From Segatella copri (lineage in GTDB: Bacteria; Bacteroidota; Bacteroidia; Bacteroidales; Bacteroidaceae), in contig NZ_JAHOEA010000069.1 in NCBI RefSeq assembly GCF_019127135.1, positions 1 through 15,149 of the forward strand: a stretch of DNA of 15,149 nucleotides. The letters run 5' to 3'. The notes beneath the pieces are model-generated. The model was not told where the DNA came from, searched no databases, and worked only from the letters and a program-made list of their open reading frames with translations. Below, piece after piece: positions 1 through 6,894 of the stretch; position 1 is the first letter of the stretch; each line of letters starts with the position of its first letter. Both the position numbers and the translations under genes were made by a program.

Positions 1-44
1 AAAACTGTGTTAAACTACTTTTATTGTAGCTTGACACAGTTTAG
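1..44 (-). terminator. Probable intrinsic terminator of the 48-codon gene
   Basis: Read on the minus strand, this is an imperfect inverted repeat directly after the stop codon at 46-48. The outer arms AACTGTGT and ACACAGTT pair, an inner CTAC/GTAG pairs around an A/T-rich loop, and the hairpin runs into TTTT at the window edge. The T tract is cut off by the window, so its full length is not visible. Confidence 0.55.
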
Positions 45-45
45 T

Positions 46-192
46 TTACACTCTCAATCTCACAGGCTCCTCGCCTGTACGTAATTTGTAGTCTTCATAA
101 AGCATCTTCTGCATCTTGTCAACCATGGCTTTCTTTGTGGCCTTGGCAGATTTCCAACGTCTAAGCGCCTCTTCTCTTGTTAATTTATTCAT
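46..192 (-). CDS. Small basic protein of unknown function (48 aa)
   Basis: I do not recognise the family. The product is 48 residues, Lys/Arg-rich and predicted mostly helical: it begins MNKLTREEALRRW, and the middle has alternating Lys and Met (KKAMVDKMQKM). There is no signal peptide or membrane segment. The ATG at 190-192 is chosen because GGAGG (200-204) precedes it by 7 nt, an unusually good Shine-Dalgarno for this phylum. An in-frame ATG at 250-252 would add 20 residues but has no such site. A -7-like box upstream at 301-308 and a hairpin right after the stop suggest an independent transcript. A small cytosolic DNA/RNA-binding or regulatory peptide would fit the charge, but that is a guess. 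Confidence 0.6.
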   Translation of the reverse strand: MNKLTREEALRRWKSAKATKKAMVDKMQKMLYEDYKLRTGEEPVRLRV

Positions 193-252
193 ATCCAATC
201 CTCCATTATTAAATGATGAGCATCCCAAATGTCCGCTCTTTCTAAATTTCAT

Positions 253-592
253 TCTACCAGATTAAGCTTTCAAGAACTACTATCGGGAAGAATACGACTA
301 CAAAGATACGGATTATTTTTGAAACTAAAGCATCTTTATCCTAATAAAATGCAGATAAATTTTATTTTAGCAACACGGCTGCAAAGAAACAGATTGACTT
401 TTCCTGATTTCAGTAGACACTTGTTGTTGGAAGAGATAGGATATGTTGTTGAGACAGTCAGTATCTTCGACCGCACAACAGCTGTTGTGCATGCGTTGAT
501 CAACTGTTATGCGCCAACTATTATCAAGACTTATGACACACCATCACTTTTTCGGATTACTGGCATGTACCATCACCTGACTTTTCCTGATG
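253..592. other. Intergenic stretch with no recognised gene
   Basis: About 340 bp lies between the 48-codon gene and the terminator of the ATPase-like gene. A plus-strand open frame (229-615) has no ribosome binding site, resembles nothing I know and runs through the terminator hairpin, so I do not call it. The minus strand has only short broken frames. The visible features are an 18-bp perfect palindrome, GCACAACAGCTGTTGTGC (473-490), and a 14-bp direct repeat, TGACTTTTCCTGAT, at 395-408 and 578-591. A degraded gene remnant is possible but unproven. Confidence 0.5.
301..308 (-). promoter_or_regulatory. -7 box (TATCTTTG) upstream of the 48-codon gene
   Basis: The minus strand reads TATCTTTG, matching the Bacteroidota TAnnTTTG -7 element. 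No good TTTG -33 box lies 19-20 nt upstream (the nearest is CTTTA around 326-330), so it is weaker than the other promoters here. It would give a leader of about 100 nt before the ATG at 192. Confidence 0.4.
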
Positions 593-629
593 CACAAAAA
601 AGCACGGAATATTAAACTCCGTGCTCTTT
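593..629 (-). terminator. Terminator of the ATPase-like gene; copy 1 of the 37-bp direct repeat
   Basis: On the minus strand, AGCACGGA and TCCGTGCT form an 8-bp stem around a 9-nt loop, followed by TTTTTTG. This is a standard intrinsic terminator about 25 nt after the TGA at 655-657. All 37 bases are identical to 2603-2639, which terminates yitT. In the yitT copy the sequence also encodes the last residues of that protein; here the same codons are present but belong to no gene. Confidence 0.85.
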
Positions 630-654
630 GAACACTAAAATAATTCTATGTCTC

Positions 655-2412
655 TCAACATACCACCTCCTCCATCCTCACCAACTTACCTGCTACAAAC
701 TGCATGATGATTTTATGGAGCGTTGTACCCTGGCGCAGCGCCTCGACCCTTGGAGCTGCGGCATATCGCTTGATTTGTTCCTCAGCCTCTTGCCATTGTG
801 CTTCTGCCTTAGAGAGTTTGCCATCCTCTGGCTTTGTCTCGTAATCTTTCTTCGACAACACCTTCAGCTCCAGGATATAACTATGCTTCGTAGCATAATG
901 AGTAAGATTTGGCAAAAGGAAAAAATCACAATAGCCATGGTTCAACTCTAGCTCCGGTGCGGTATAATAGTAATTGTTCAAATTCAGATATGCCATGAAG
1001 AAACCTTGAAGATTACGCTCCGACTCTATGCCGTCACGAACTGACGATACCTTGGAATAGGCATCTGCCATAAACTGTAATCCTTCACGCCACTTACCCT
1101 CGTACGCCATATCATAATAATAATCAGTAAGTTGGTTGGTATCTACGTATGACCTTTCCTCATACAAGTCCATCAAATAGCCATAGTACTGCTTACGGAC
1201 ATTATTGTTTGGAATACCCAATATCATCTTATCGCCACGAGTTCCCTTGATGGTCAACATACCATAATAAAACAGCAGACTCGTAAATATCTGAGGGTCG
1301 GTCAACCTATAGGCAGAAAAGGTTTCTGTCAAAGGAGCCACAATCTGCCCCGTCTCGGCTATCGTGCGGATAACACCTTTGCGGTCGCCATCCAACTTAT
1401 CCAACTGAAGAAGTTTCTTCATCTTGTTGTAGTCAGTCTTCGTGTTTGGGTCTATCATCTGCTTTGGAGCTTCTCCCCTATCTATATAATTTCGGAGATA
1501 ATAGATGACCATATCACTATTGAACACCTTACTCTGAGTATGCAGAGCATCCTCAGAAAAACAATAGTTATCATACCAAGGTTTCATCTCGTCTATCATC
1601 GCCTCGATATCGCTTGCTGCAGGAATGCCTCCCACTTCCTTGTAATAAGCAAACATCTTGCGTACTTCCTCCATAGAGAAGCCCAACATCTGATTGAACT
1701 CTGGCTTGGTGGAGATATGCCAGCCAATATTGAACCCACTCGTCACATCGTCCAAGGTAACAGGACTGACACCTGTGATGAAAATACGTTCAAACATACC
1801 CTTGAACTTCTTGAAGACATCACGGTAGAAGCCATCGGCATGGGTGATTGCCCAATATACATTCTCACCCTGCTCATTGAGCACTGTATTGGTGAAATTG
1901 TCATATTCATCGATAATCAGATAGAGAGGAAGGTTCTTGGTGGCAGTCTCATCCTGAAGCAAAGCTAATTTCTCCGTACCAGAATCCGACTTAAAGAACC
2001 TCTCCTTAAAATCTGCCAGATAAAACTCTTGGTAAACTCGCATGAAACCGTCCAATTTGACACGCAGATACATATTGAAGTTTTCCTCCAGCTTTTCTAT
2101 ACCACCACCCACATACGAGAAATCAAGGTGAAGAATCTGATACTTTCCCTGCAAAGGAGTAGGATGCTTACCAACCCATAAATCACCGAAAAGAGTTTGG
2201 AATTTCTCTTTCTTGCTACAGTCGTAATAAGCATGGAGCATACTCAGGAATATGCTCTTACCAAACCGGCGTGGACGAATGAAGAAGATGTTGCTTGGTT
2301 GGTTTTCCAACAAAGGCAAATACATCGTCTTATCCACATAATATTGATTTTGCTCTATAACAGCCTCAAAGTCATTGATGCCGTAAGGCAAACGTTTCAT
2401 ATTCTGATTCAT
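655..2412 (-). CDS. AAA-ATPase-like protein with C-terminal PD-(D/E)XK nuclease-like domain
   Basis: This 585-residue cytosolic protein belongs to the AAA-ATPase_like family (Pfam AAA-ATPase_like plus PDDEXK_9/DUF1703), present in many copies in Bacteroidota genomes; its biological role is not established. A degenerate P-loop RPRRFGKS lies at about 46-53, a Walker B LYLIIDEYD at 163-171, and the typical FITGVSPVTLDD at 211-222. Near the C-terminus, G493 and D496 followed by E515-L-K517 match the G-x-x-D...ExK nuclease core, with QIKRY (546-550) as the usual motif after it. Full length is normal for the family. The start is supported by AAGGAG 5 nt upstream. It has its own promoter (2440-2472) and terminator (593-629) and so is a single-gene unit. 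It is bounded on both sides by a 37-bp perfect repeat, suggesting insertion or duplication beside yitT. Nuclease activity is inferred from motifs only. Confidence 0.92.
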   Translation of the reverse strand: MNQNMKRLPYGINDFEAVIEQNQYYVDKTMYLPLLENQPSNIFFIRPRRFGKSIFLSMLHAYYDCSKKEKFQTLFGDLWVGKHPTPLQGKYQILHLDFSYVGGGIEKLEENFNMYLRVKLDGFMRVYQEFYLADFKERFFKSDSGTEKLALLQDETATKNLPLYLIIDEYDNFTNTVLNEQGENVYWAITHADGFYRDVFKKFKGMFERIFITGVSPVTLDDVTSGFNIGWHISTKPEFNQMLGFSMEEVRKMFAYYKEVGGIPAASDIEAMIDEMKPWYDNYCFSEDALHTQSKVFNSDMVIYYLRNYIDRGEAPKQMIDPNTKTDYNKMKKLLQLDKLDGDRKGVIRTIAETGQIVAPLTETFSAYRLTDPQIFTSLLFYYGMLTIKGTRGDKMILGIPNNNVRKQYYGYLMDLYEERSYVDTNQLTDYYYDMAYEGKWREGLQFMADAYSKVSSVRDGIESERNLQGFFMAYLNLNNYYYTAPELELNHGYCDFFLLPNLTHYATKHSYILELKVLSKKDYETKPEDGKLSKAEAQWQEAEEQIKRYAAAPRVEALRQGTTLHKIIMQFVAGKLVRMEEVVC

Positions 2413-2439
2413 GATTGCTCCTTTTAATATTTTACCTTT

Positions 2440-2472
2440 GCAAAAATAAGAAATTTATCTGAATATGCCAAA
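2440..2472 (-). promoter_or_regulatory. Promoter of the AAA-ATPase-like gene
   Basis: On the minus strand, TTTG (2472-2469) is followed by a 20-nt spacer and TATTTTTGC (2448-2440), an exact TAnnTTTGC -7 element. The leader to the ATG at 2412 is about 20-25 nt and contains AAAGGAG. Between this promoter and the next repeat (2473-2602) I see nothing else. Confidence 0.75.
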
Positions 2473-2602
2473 GAATCTGTCTGTCTTTTCTTTGTATTGC
2501 TAAAAATTATTGATATTTTGCAATATGAACCCTATATAACCTCCTAATAGTTGAATTGATTTGATGGCTATGGTGATTTTTTCCGAGACTCATTTGTTAT
2601 AA

Positions 2603-2639
2603 CACAAAAAAGCACGGAATATTAAACTCCGTGCTCTTT
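2603..2639 (-). terminator. Terminator of yitT, overlapping its 3' end; copy 2 of the 37-bp direct repeat
   Basis: The AGCACGGA/TCCGTGCT stem and the T run that follows are identical to 593-629. The left arm and loop encode the last residues and the TAA of yitT (stop at 2622-2624), so the transcript folds into its terminator within the coding sequence. Confidence 0.85.
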
Positions 2640-3515
2640 TTTGCTTTTATATTTAATCTTGTCAAAACCTTCACCATACACACCGATAACGGCACTCTGA
2701 CTGACAAAGGCATGGGGATCTATCTCGCTGATAAGACGGAAGATAGCAGGAGCCTGACGCTGCTTGGCTAACACGAAAAGCATCTTCACATCCTGACCGG
2801 AATAAAAACCGCTGGCATTCACCACCGTTACTCCCCTATCAGCATCTACATTGATGCGCTTGCCTATCTCCTCATACTTCTGTGAAATGATAAAGAACTG
2901 TACGCTTCGTCTTCTGCTGTTTACCACCTGGTCGATGCAGAATGCCTGAACGCAAAGAACTACATAACCATATAACACCTTCTCCCAATCGTGTACCACC
3001 AGATAGCTGGAACTGATGATGAAGATGTCGCATATCATAATCACTCTACCTAGAGAAATGTCGCGATACTTGTTGACGATGGCTGCGATGATATCCGTAC
3101 CACCCGTACTTCCACCAACCGAGAAACCGAGTCCGATTCCGCAGCCACAGAAAACGGCACCCAGGAAAGCAGCCCATAAAGGTTGGTTTTCCAAAAGATG
3201 AACATCACCTAAACGGCTGGAGAAGAAAGAGGTCAGGATGGTTACCACTATAACGGCATAAACAGTCTTGACACAGAACTTTGCTCCCAAAATCTTGAAC
3301 GCACATATTAATAAGGTGGCGTTGACGATGAAATACGGAATTTGCACAGGGCAACCGGTTGCCCAATAGATAATACTGGAGATACCAGGAAGTCCGCTTG
3401 CTGTTACATTGGTTGGCAAGAGGAACACGTTCCATCCAATAGCGTAGGATATCATACCTATCGCAATCAAAACATAGTCTTGTACAGACTTCCACAAGGG
3501 TCGAGGAGGAGTCAT
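2622..3515 (-). CDS. YitT family membrane protein (DUF161 + DUF2179)
   Basis: This 297-residue protein matches the YitT/YpjC family of inner-membrane proteins: about five hydrophobic segments within residues 11-195, then a soluble C-terminal DUF2179 domain (about 205-288). The family hallmark GGSTGGTDIIA lies at 134-144 and the N-terminal helix region contains LPTNVTASGLPG (33-44). Length is normal. The transport substrate is unknown for the family, and a transporter or exporter role is inferred from topology only. It lies 42 nt downstream of the DUF4250 gene with no terminator between, so the two are probably co-transcribed. The gap is an AT-rich heptamer repeat with no Shine-Dalgarno. The first ATG is used because the next Met (residue 21) is inside the first membrane segment. 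The stop codon is inside the terminator hairpin. Confidence 0.93.
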   Translation of the reverse strand: MTPPRPLWKSVQDYVLIAIGMISYAIGWNVFLLPTNVTASGLPGISSIIYWATGCPVQIPYFIVNATLLICAFKILGAKFCVKTVYAVIVVTILTSFFSSRLGDVHLLENQPLWAAFLGAVFCGCGIGLGFSVGGSTGGTDIIAAIVNKYRDISLGRVIMICDIFIISSSYLVVHDWEKVLYGYVVLCVQAFCIDQVVNSRRRSVQFFIISQKYEEIGKRINVDADRGVTVVNASGFYSGQDVKMLFVLAKQRQAPAIFRLISEIDPHAFVSQSAVIGVYGEGFDKIKYKSKKEHGV

Positions 3516-3519
3516 AATT

Positions 3520-3547
3520 AATTTATAATTTACAATTTATAATTTAT
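3520..3547. repeat. Four tandem heptamers (AATTTAT) in the yitT leader
   Basis: The plus strand reads AATTTAT, AATTTAC, AATTTAT, AATTTAT in exact succession. It fills most of the 42-nt gap between the DUF4250 stop and the yitT ATG, so it is the ribosome-loading region of yitT. It has almost no G or C, which should leave the mRNA unstructured. Slippage could change its length. Confidence 0.8.
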
Positions 3548-3557
3548 AGGGTGCTCT

Positions 3558-3743
3558 TTACCAGAATTTCTTCTGCTGCTCTGACCACTCAAAACCTTGG
3601 GTAGCCATTTTGGCTTCTAATGCCGCACGGTTCACATTGAAGTGATTACAAATCTCATCGAGTGTATCAAACTCGTGGTCACGAAGCAGGAAGTTGATGG
3701 CGCTTACGAGCATCGGAACATCATTCATTGGTAACTTATCCAT
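3558..3743 (-). CDS. DUF4250 domain-containing protein (61 aa)
   Basis: This small soluble protein has the DUF4250 signature: the N-terminus MDKLPMNDVPMLVSAINFLL, then a helix-turn-helix-like middle (LDEICNHFNVNRAALEAKMA, about 31-50) and an aromatic tail ending FEWSEQQKKFW. The family is widespread in Bacteroidota and Firmicutes and has no known function; the HTH-like helices hint at nucleic-acid binding, but this is unproven. It has a consensus promoter (3809-3841) and a leader of about 60 nt with a small hairpin. AAAAAGG directly abuts the ATG, giving no normal Shine-Dalgarno spacing. The first Met is kept because the family N-terminus starts there. It is first in a probable two-gene unit with yitT. 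Confidence 0.88.
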   Translation of the reverse strand: MDKLPMNDVPMLVSAINFLLRDHEFDTLDEICNHFNVNRAALEAKMATQGFEWSEQQKKFW

Positions 3744-3784
3744 CCTTTTTATATTGATTAATTAATATTTATTATTGATTACTT

Positions 3785-3799
3785 GAGGCACCTTGCCTC
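3785..3799 (-). promoter_or_regulatory. Small 5'-UTR stem-loop before the DUF4250 gene
   Basis: A 6-bp perfect stem (GAGGCA/TGCCTC) with a 3-nt loop lies in the expected leader, just after the predicted start site and about 45 nt before the start codon. No T run follows, so it is not a terminator; mRNA stabilisation is the simplest reading. Confidence 0.45.
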
Positions 3800-3808
3800 T
3801 TTCGGGGT

Positions 3809-3841
3809 GCAAAGGTACTGCAAATCGAAGACAATACCAAA
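3809..3841 (-). promoter_or_regulatory. Promoter of the DUF4250-yitT unit
   Basis: On the minus strand, TTTG (3841-3838) is followed by a 20-nt spacer and TACCTTTGC (3817-3809), a perfect Bacteroidota -33/-7 pair. The -33 TTTG is formed by the end of the T tract of the nuo terminator, so transcription of one unit ends where the next promoter begins. Confidence 0.85.
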
Positions 3842-3878
3842 AAAAATCCCGCCAATCTATACGATTAGCGGGATTTTT
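3841..3878 (-). terminator. Intrinsic terminator of the nuo operon
   Basis: ATCCCGC (3846-3852) pairs with GCGGGAT (3868-3874). After a single C-A mismatch, AATC (3854-3857) pairs with GATT (3863-3866), leaving a 5-nt loop. A and T runs flank both sides, so it could act in both directions. It lies 17 nt after the nuoN stop codon. Confidence 0.9.
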
Positions 3879-3894
3879 ATAGATTATTGATGAT

Positions 3895-5346
3895 TTACGC
3901 ATTCACTGCAACTGAAATCCAGTCGAAGACGAATGAGCAAATACCGAATGCTACGATACCTACGGTGCAGATTGCAAGCGCCAACTTGGTTGAGCATGCG
4001 CTCTGGAAAGTAGGAAGCGGATTATCGCTGTGCTTGATGAACATAGCCTTCACGATGAGCAGATAGTAGTACAAGCTGATAACTGTGTTTACCAACGCGA
4101 TGAATACTACGCCGTATGCCCAGGCTCCCAATGTGGTGTGGATGTCGTGTGTACCAACTGCTGCCATGAACACGAAGAACTTCGAGAACATACCGGCAAA
4201 TGGAGGAATACCACCCAATGAGAACAATGCCAAGGTCATCAGGAATGCCAGACGTGGATTGGTCTTGTACAAACCATTGTAGCTGTCCATCTGAACAGTA
4301 CCGTTGTTGTGCTCCTCAATAGATGAGATGATGGTGAAGACGCTCAGGTTGGCTACTACGTAAATCAATACATAGTAAGTCAGGGCGCTCACGCTCATCG
4401 CTGAGTTACCTACCACAGCCAACATGATGTAACCTGCCTGAGAGATAGAAGAGAATGCCATGAAACGCTTCAGGTCGCTCTGACGGATGGCAAACAGGTT
4501 GGCGATAGTGATAGAAAGTACAATCACGATGTAAAGCAATACGGTCCAGTACTCTACCATTGGCTGGAACACCTTCATGAGGATAGCGCAGAGAGTGAAC
4601 GCTGCAGCACCCTTAGATACTACTGACAAGTAACCTGTAACAGTAGTTGGTGCACCCTGGTATGAATCGGCTGTCCAGAAGTGGAAAGGAACCAAAGAAA
4701 TCTTGAAACCGAGACCACTGAAGAAGAATACCATACCGGCGATGGTCAATGGAGATGCAGAGATAACCTTTGCTACATCATCGAAATACAAAGTACCACA
4801 AGCAGCATAAAGCAGAGAGATACCGTAGATCATCACACCACTTGAGAAAGTAGCGGTAAGGATGAACTTAGCACCTGCCTCAGCAGAATTGTGACGGTAC
4901 TTATCGAATGCTACCAAGCAAGCCATTGGCACAGATGCCATTTCGAGACCGAGGAAGAACAGGAGGAAGTGGTTGGCACTAACCATCATGTTCATACCGA
5001 GCAAGGTAGAGATAATCAGCATATAGAACTCACCCTCCTTGAAGGCAGTGTCCTTGCGGCTCAACCACTCCTTAGCCTGTACCATCACGATGAGGGTACC
5101 CAGCGCCAGGATAGTCTTCAAGACACCGGCAGCAGGACCTGTTGTGTACATGCCGCCAAATGCCTCTGTGGCTTCTGTTGGGAAGATATTGATGGCAATG
5201 TGAGCCACCATCAAGAGACATACCAGAGGATTGAACCACTTACGGTCTGCGCTCTTGGAACTGCAGAAGTCAGCAATGAAAGTGATCAACAGAACTACCA
5301 TCAGAGTAGCTTCTGGAATCATATTTAAAAATTGACTGTAATTCAT
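3895..5346 (-). CDS. nuoN: NADH-quinone oxidoreductase subunit N
   Basis: This is one of three antiporter-like proton-pumping subunits in the complex I membrane arm, placed next to NuoK/NuoJ in known structures. The 483 residues are nearly all hydrophobic (about 14 membrane helices). The pump residues are in place: E135 in [11 protein letters not shown] (TM5), K215 in [14 protein letters not shown] (TM7), K245 in [10 protein letters not shown] (TM8) and K389 in [12 protein letters not shown] (TM12). Unlike NuoM of the same operon, it keeps the TM7 lysine. It is the last gene of the operon, 15 nt after nuoM, with only a weak A/G-rich sequence (AGAAGAAA) before its ATG. The operon terminator follows. 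Confidence 0.97.
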   Translation of the reverse strand: MNYSQFLNMIPEATLMVVLLITFIADFCSSKSADRKWFNPLVCLLMVAHIAINIFPTEATEAFGGMYTTGPAAGVLKTILALGTLIVMVQAKEWLSRKDTAFKEGEFYMLIISTLLGMNMMVSANHFLLFFLGLEMASVPMACLVAFDKYRHNSAEAGAKFILTATFSSGVMIYGISLLYAACGTLYFDDVAKVISASPLTIAGMVFFFSGLGFKISLVPFHFWTADSYQGAPTTVTGYLSVVSKGAAAFTLCAILMKVFQPMVEYWTVLLYIVIVLSITIANLFAIRQSDLKRFMAFSSISQAGYIMLAVVGNSAMSVSALTYYVLIYVVANLSVFTIISSIEEHNNGTVQMDSYNGLYKTNPRLAFLMTLALFSLGGIPPFAGMFSKFFVFMAAVGTHDIHTTLGAWAYGVVFIALVNTVISLYYYLLIVKAMFIKHSDNPLPTFQSACSTKLALAICTVGIVAFGICSFVFDWISVAVNA

Positions 5347-5361
5347 TTCTTCTGATATTTA

Positions 5362-6861
5362 TTACATGATTACACTAAAGATAGGACCTACAGCGTCCAT
5401 GATAATCTTCTCTGCCCAGAGTGGGAACATACCGAGACCTGCAACGCAGGCGATAAGACCTGCTACAGCGATACGCTCGTCCCAGGTAGCATCGTGAAGC
5501 TTCTCCAACTTTGGATTAGGAACCTTCTGATAAAGGATCTTACCAACACAACGCAAGATGTAAACCGCTGTGATAACGATTGAGGTACATGCGATGATGG
5601 TACATACGCGATGGAACATATCTGCATTCTGGAAGGCACCTACGAAGATGGTCATCTCGGCTACGAAACCTGAGAAACCTGGCAAACCGAGGTTAGCCAA
5701 ACCAGCTACTGCATAACCTACTGAGAGGAATGGAATGATCTTCATCAAACCACCCAAGTAGCGAACGTCACGTGTACCAGCCTGATGGTAAATCATACCG
5801 ATAACGGCGAAGAAGAGGGCGGTCATCAAACCGTGAGACAACATCTGGAGGATAGCACCAGTAGCGGCTGTCTCGGTCATCATACAGAGAGCGAAGAGCA
5901 CCATACCACAGTGAGATACTGATGAGTAAGCGTTGATGTACTTCAAGTCGGTCTGTACACAAGCTGACAAAGCACCATATACGATAGAGATAGTAGTCAG
6001 CACGAGGAATACCTTGATCCAGAAGCCGTGAGTAGCAGCTGGCAAGAGGAACATGGCGATACGGAAACAACCGTAACCACCAAGCTTCATCAATACACCG
6101 GCGTGCAACATAGATACGGCTGTTGGCGCACTTGCGTGACCATCAGGAGACCATGTGTGGAATGGGAACAGCGCACCGAGGATACCGAAACCGATGAAGA
6201 GCAATGGGAAGAACACGTTCTGCACGCTCTCTGGAATCGCATGAGCACCATTGGTATGGTGAGCGATATCAAGGATTTCGAAGGTCTGAGCACCGCTGTA
6301 GAAGTAGATACCCAGGATACCGATAACCAAAAGGGCTGAACCACCCATCAACATCAAAGTCAACTTCATGGCTGAATACTCCTTCGCACCACTACCCCAT
6401 ACACCAATCAGAAGGTACATAGGAATCAGCGCTACCTCATAGAACATGAACATGGTGAACATGTCGATAGAGATGAAGAAGCCATATACACCGATGCTCA
6501 GGAGTGTGAACCAGAGGAAGTATTCCTTCTTCATTGGCTCCATCTGCCAGGAAGCAAATGTACCGGTGAACACGATGATAGAAGTCAGGAGAAGCATCAC
6601 CACTGAGATACCATCCACACCGAGTGAATAGTTGATGTGCAATGGTTCAAACCAAGGCACACAGTAGGTGAAGAGCATCGGAGCTTGGTCGGCTGGCATT
6701 GTCTCACGAGCTTCGAGAAATGCAAACACCAAATAGATGGAGAGACCGAGCAATACGCTGGCACCTGCTACCATCACACCACGAACCTGCTTATCGTTGC
6801 GAGCCAACCAGAGGCCGAGCAACATCAGGAGTGGTACTATGACGAATATACTTAAATTCAT
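5362..6861 (-). CDS. nuoM: NADH-quinone oxidoreductase subunit M, lacking the TM7 lysine
   Basis: This is the central antiporter-like subunit of the membrane arm: 499 residues, about 14 membrane helices, close to usual length. E142 (FYEVALIPMYLLIG, TM5), K259 (HAGVLMKLGGYG, TM8) and E402 (PGFSGFVAEM, TM12) match the conserved charged chain of E. coli NuoM. The TM7 lysine (E. coli K234, in FAVKMPMVPLH) is missing: the aligned stretch reads FGILGALFPFHTW (225-237), with Leu/Gly at 228-229. The downstream GHASAPTAVSMLHAG resembles a NuoM subgroup I recall from other anaerobes, so this is likely lineage-wide rather than a local mutation. The frame is intact. The gene starts 33 nt after nuoL and is followed by nuoN after 15 nt. 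Confidence 0.97.
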   Translation of the reverse strand: MNLSIFVIVPLLMLLGLWLARNDKQVRGVMVAGASVLLGLSIYLVFAFLEARETMPADQAPMLFTYCVPWFEPLHINYSLGVDGISVVMLLLTSIIVFTGTFASWQMEPMKKEYFLWFTLLSIGVYGFFISIDMFTMFMFYEVALIPMYLLIGVWGSGAKEYSAMKLTLMLMGGSALLVIGILGIYFYSGAQTFEILDIAHHTNGAHAIPESVQNVFFPLLFIGFGILGALFPFHTWSPDGHASAPTAVSMLHAGVLMKLGGYGCFRIAMFLLPAATHGFWIKVFLVLTTISIVYGALSACVQTDLKYINAYSSVSHCGMVLFALCMMTETAATGAILQMLSHGLMTALFFAVIGMIYHQAGTRDVRYLGGLMKIIPFLSVGYAVAGLANLGLPGFSGFVAEMTIFVGAFQNADMFHRVCTIIACTSIVITAVYILRCVGKILYQKVPNPKLEKLHDATWDERIAVAGLIACVAGLGMFPLWAEKIIMDAVGPIFSVIM

Positions 6862-6894
6862 TTCTTTTCTATTTACTTAATTGTGAGACTTTCA

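Noticed and set aside
193..252. Upstream ATG for the 48-codon gene (adds 20 residues)
   Set aside because: The GGAGG Shine-Dalgarno at 200-204 fits only the internal ATG, and the extra residues look like translated leader.
229..615. Plus-strand open frame of 128 codons at the left edge
   Set aside because: It has no ribosome binding site and no familiar motif. It runs through the terminator hairpin of the ATPase-like gene and overlaps the leader of the 48-codon gene.
655..2412. Transposase reading for the gene between the 37-bp repeats
   Set aside because: The protein has a P-loop, Walker B and PD-(D/E)XK motifs of the AAA-ATPase_like family, not DDE, Y1 or recombinase motifs, and there are no terminal inverted repeats.
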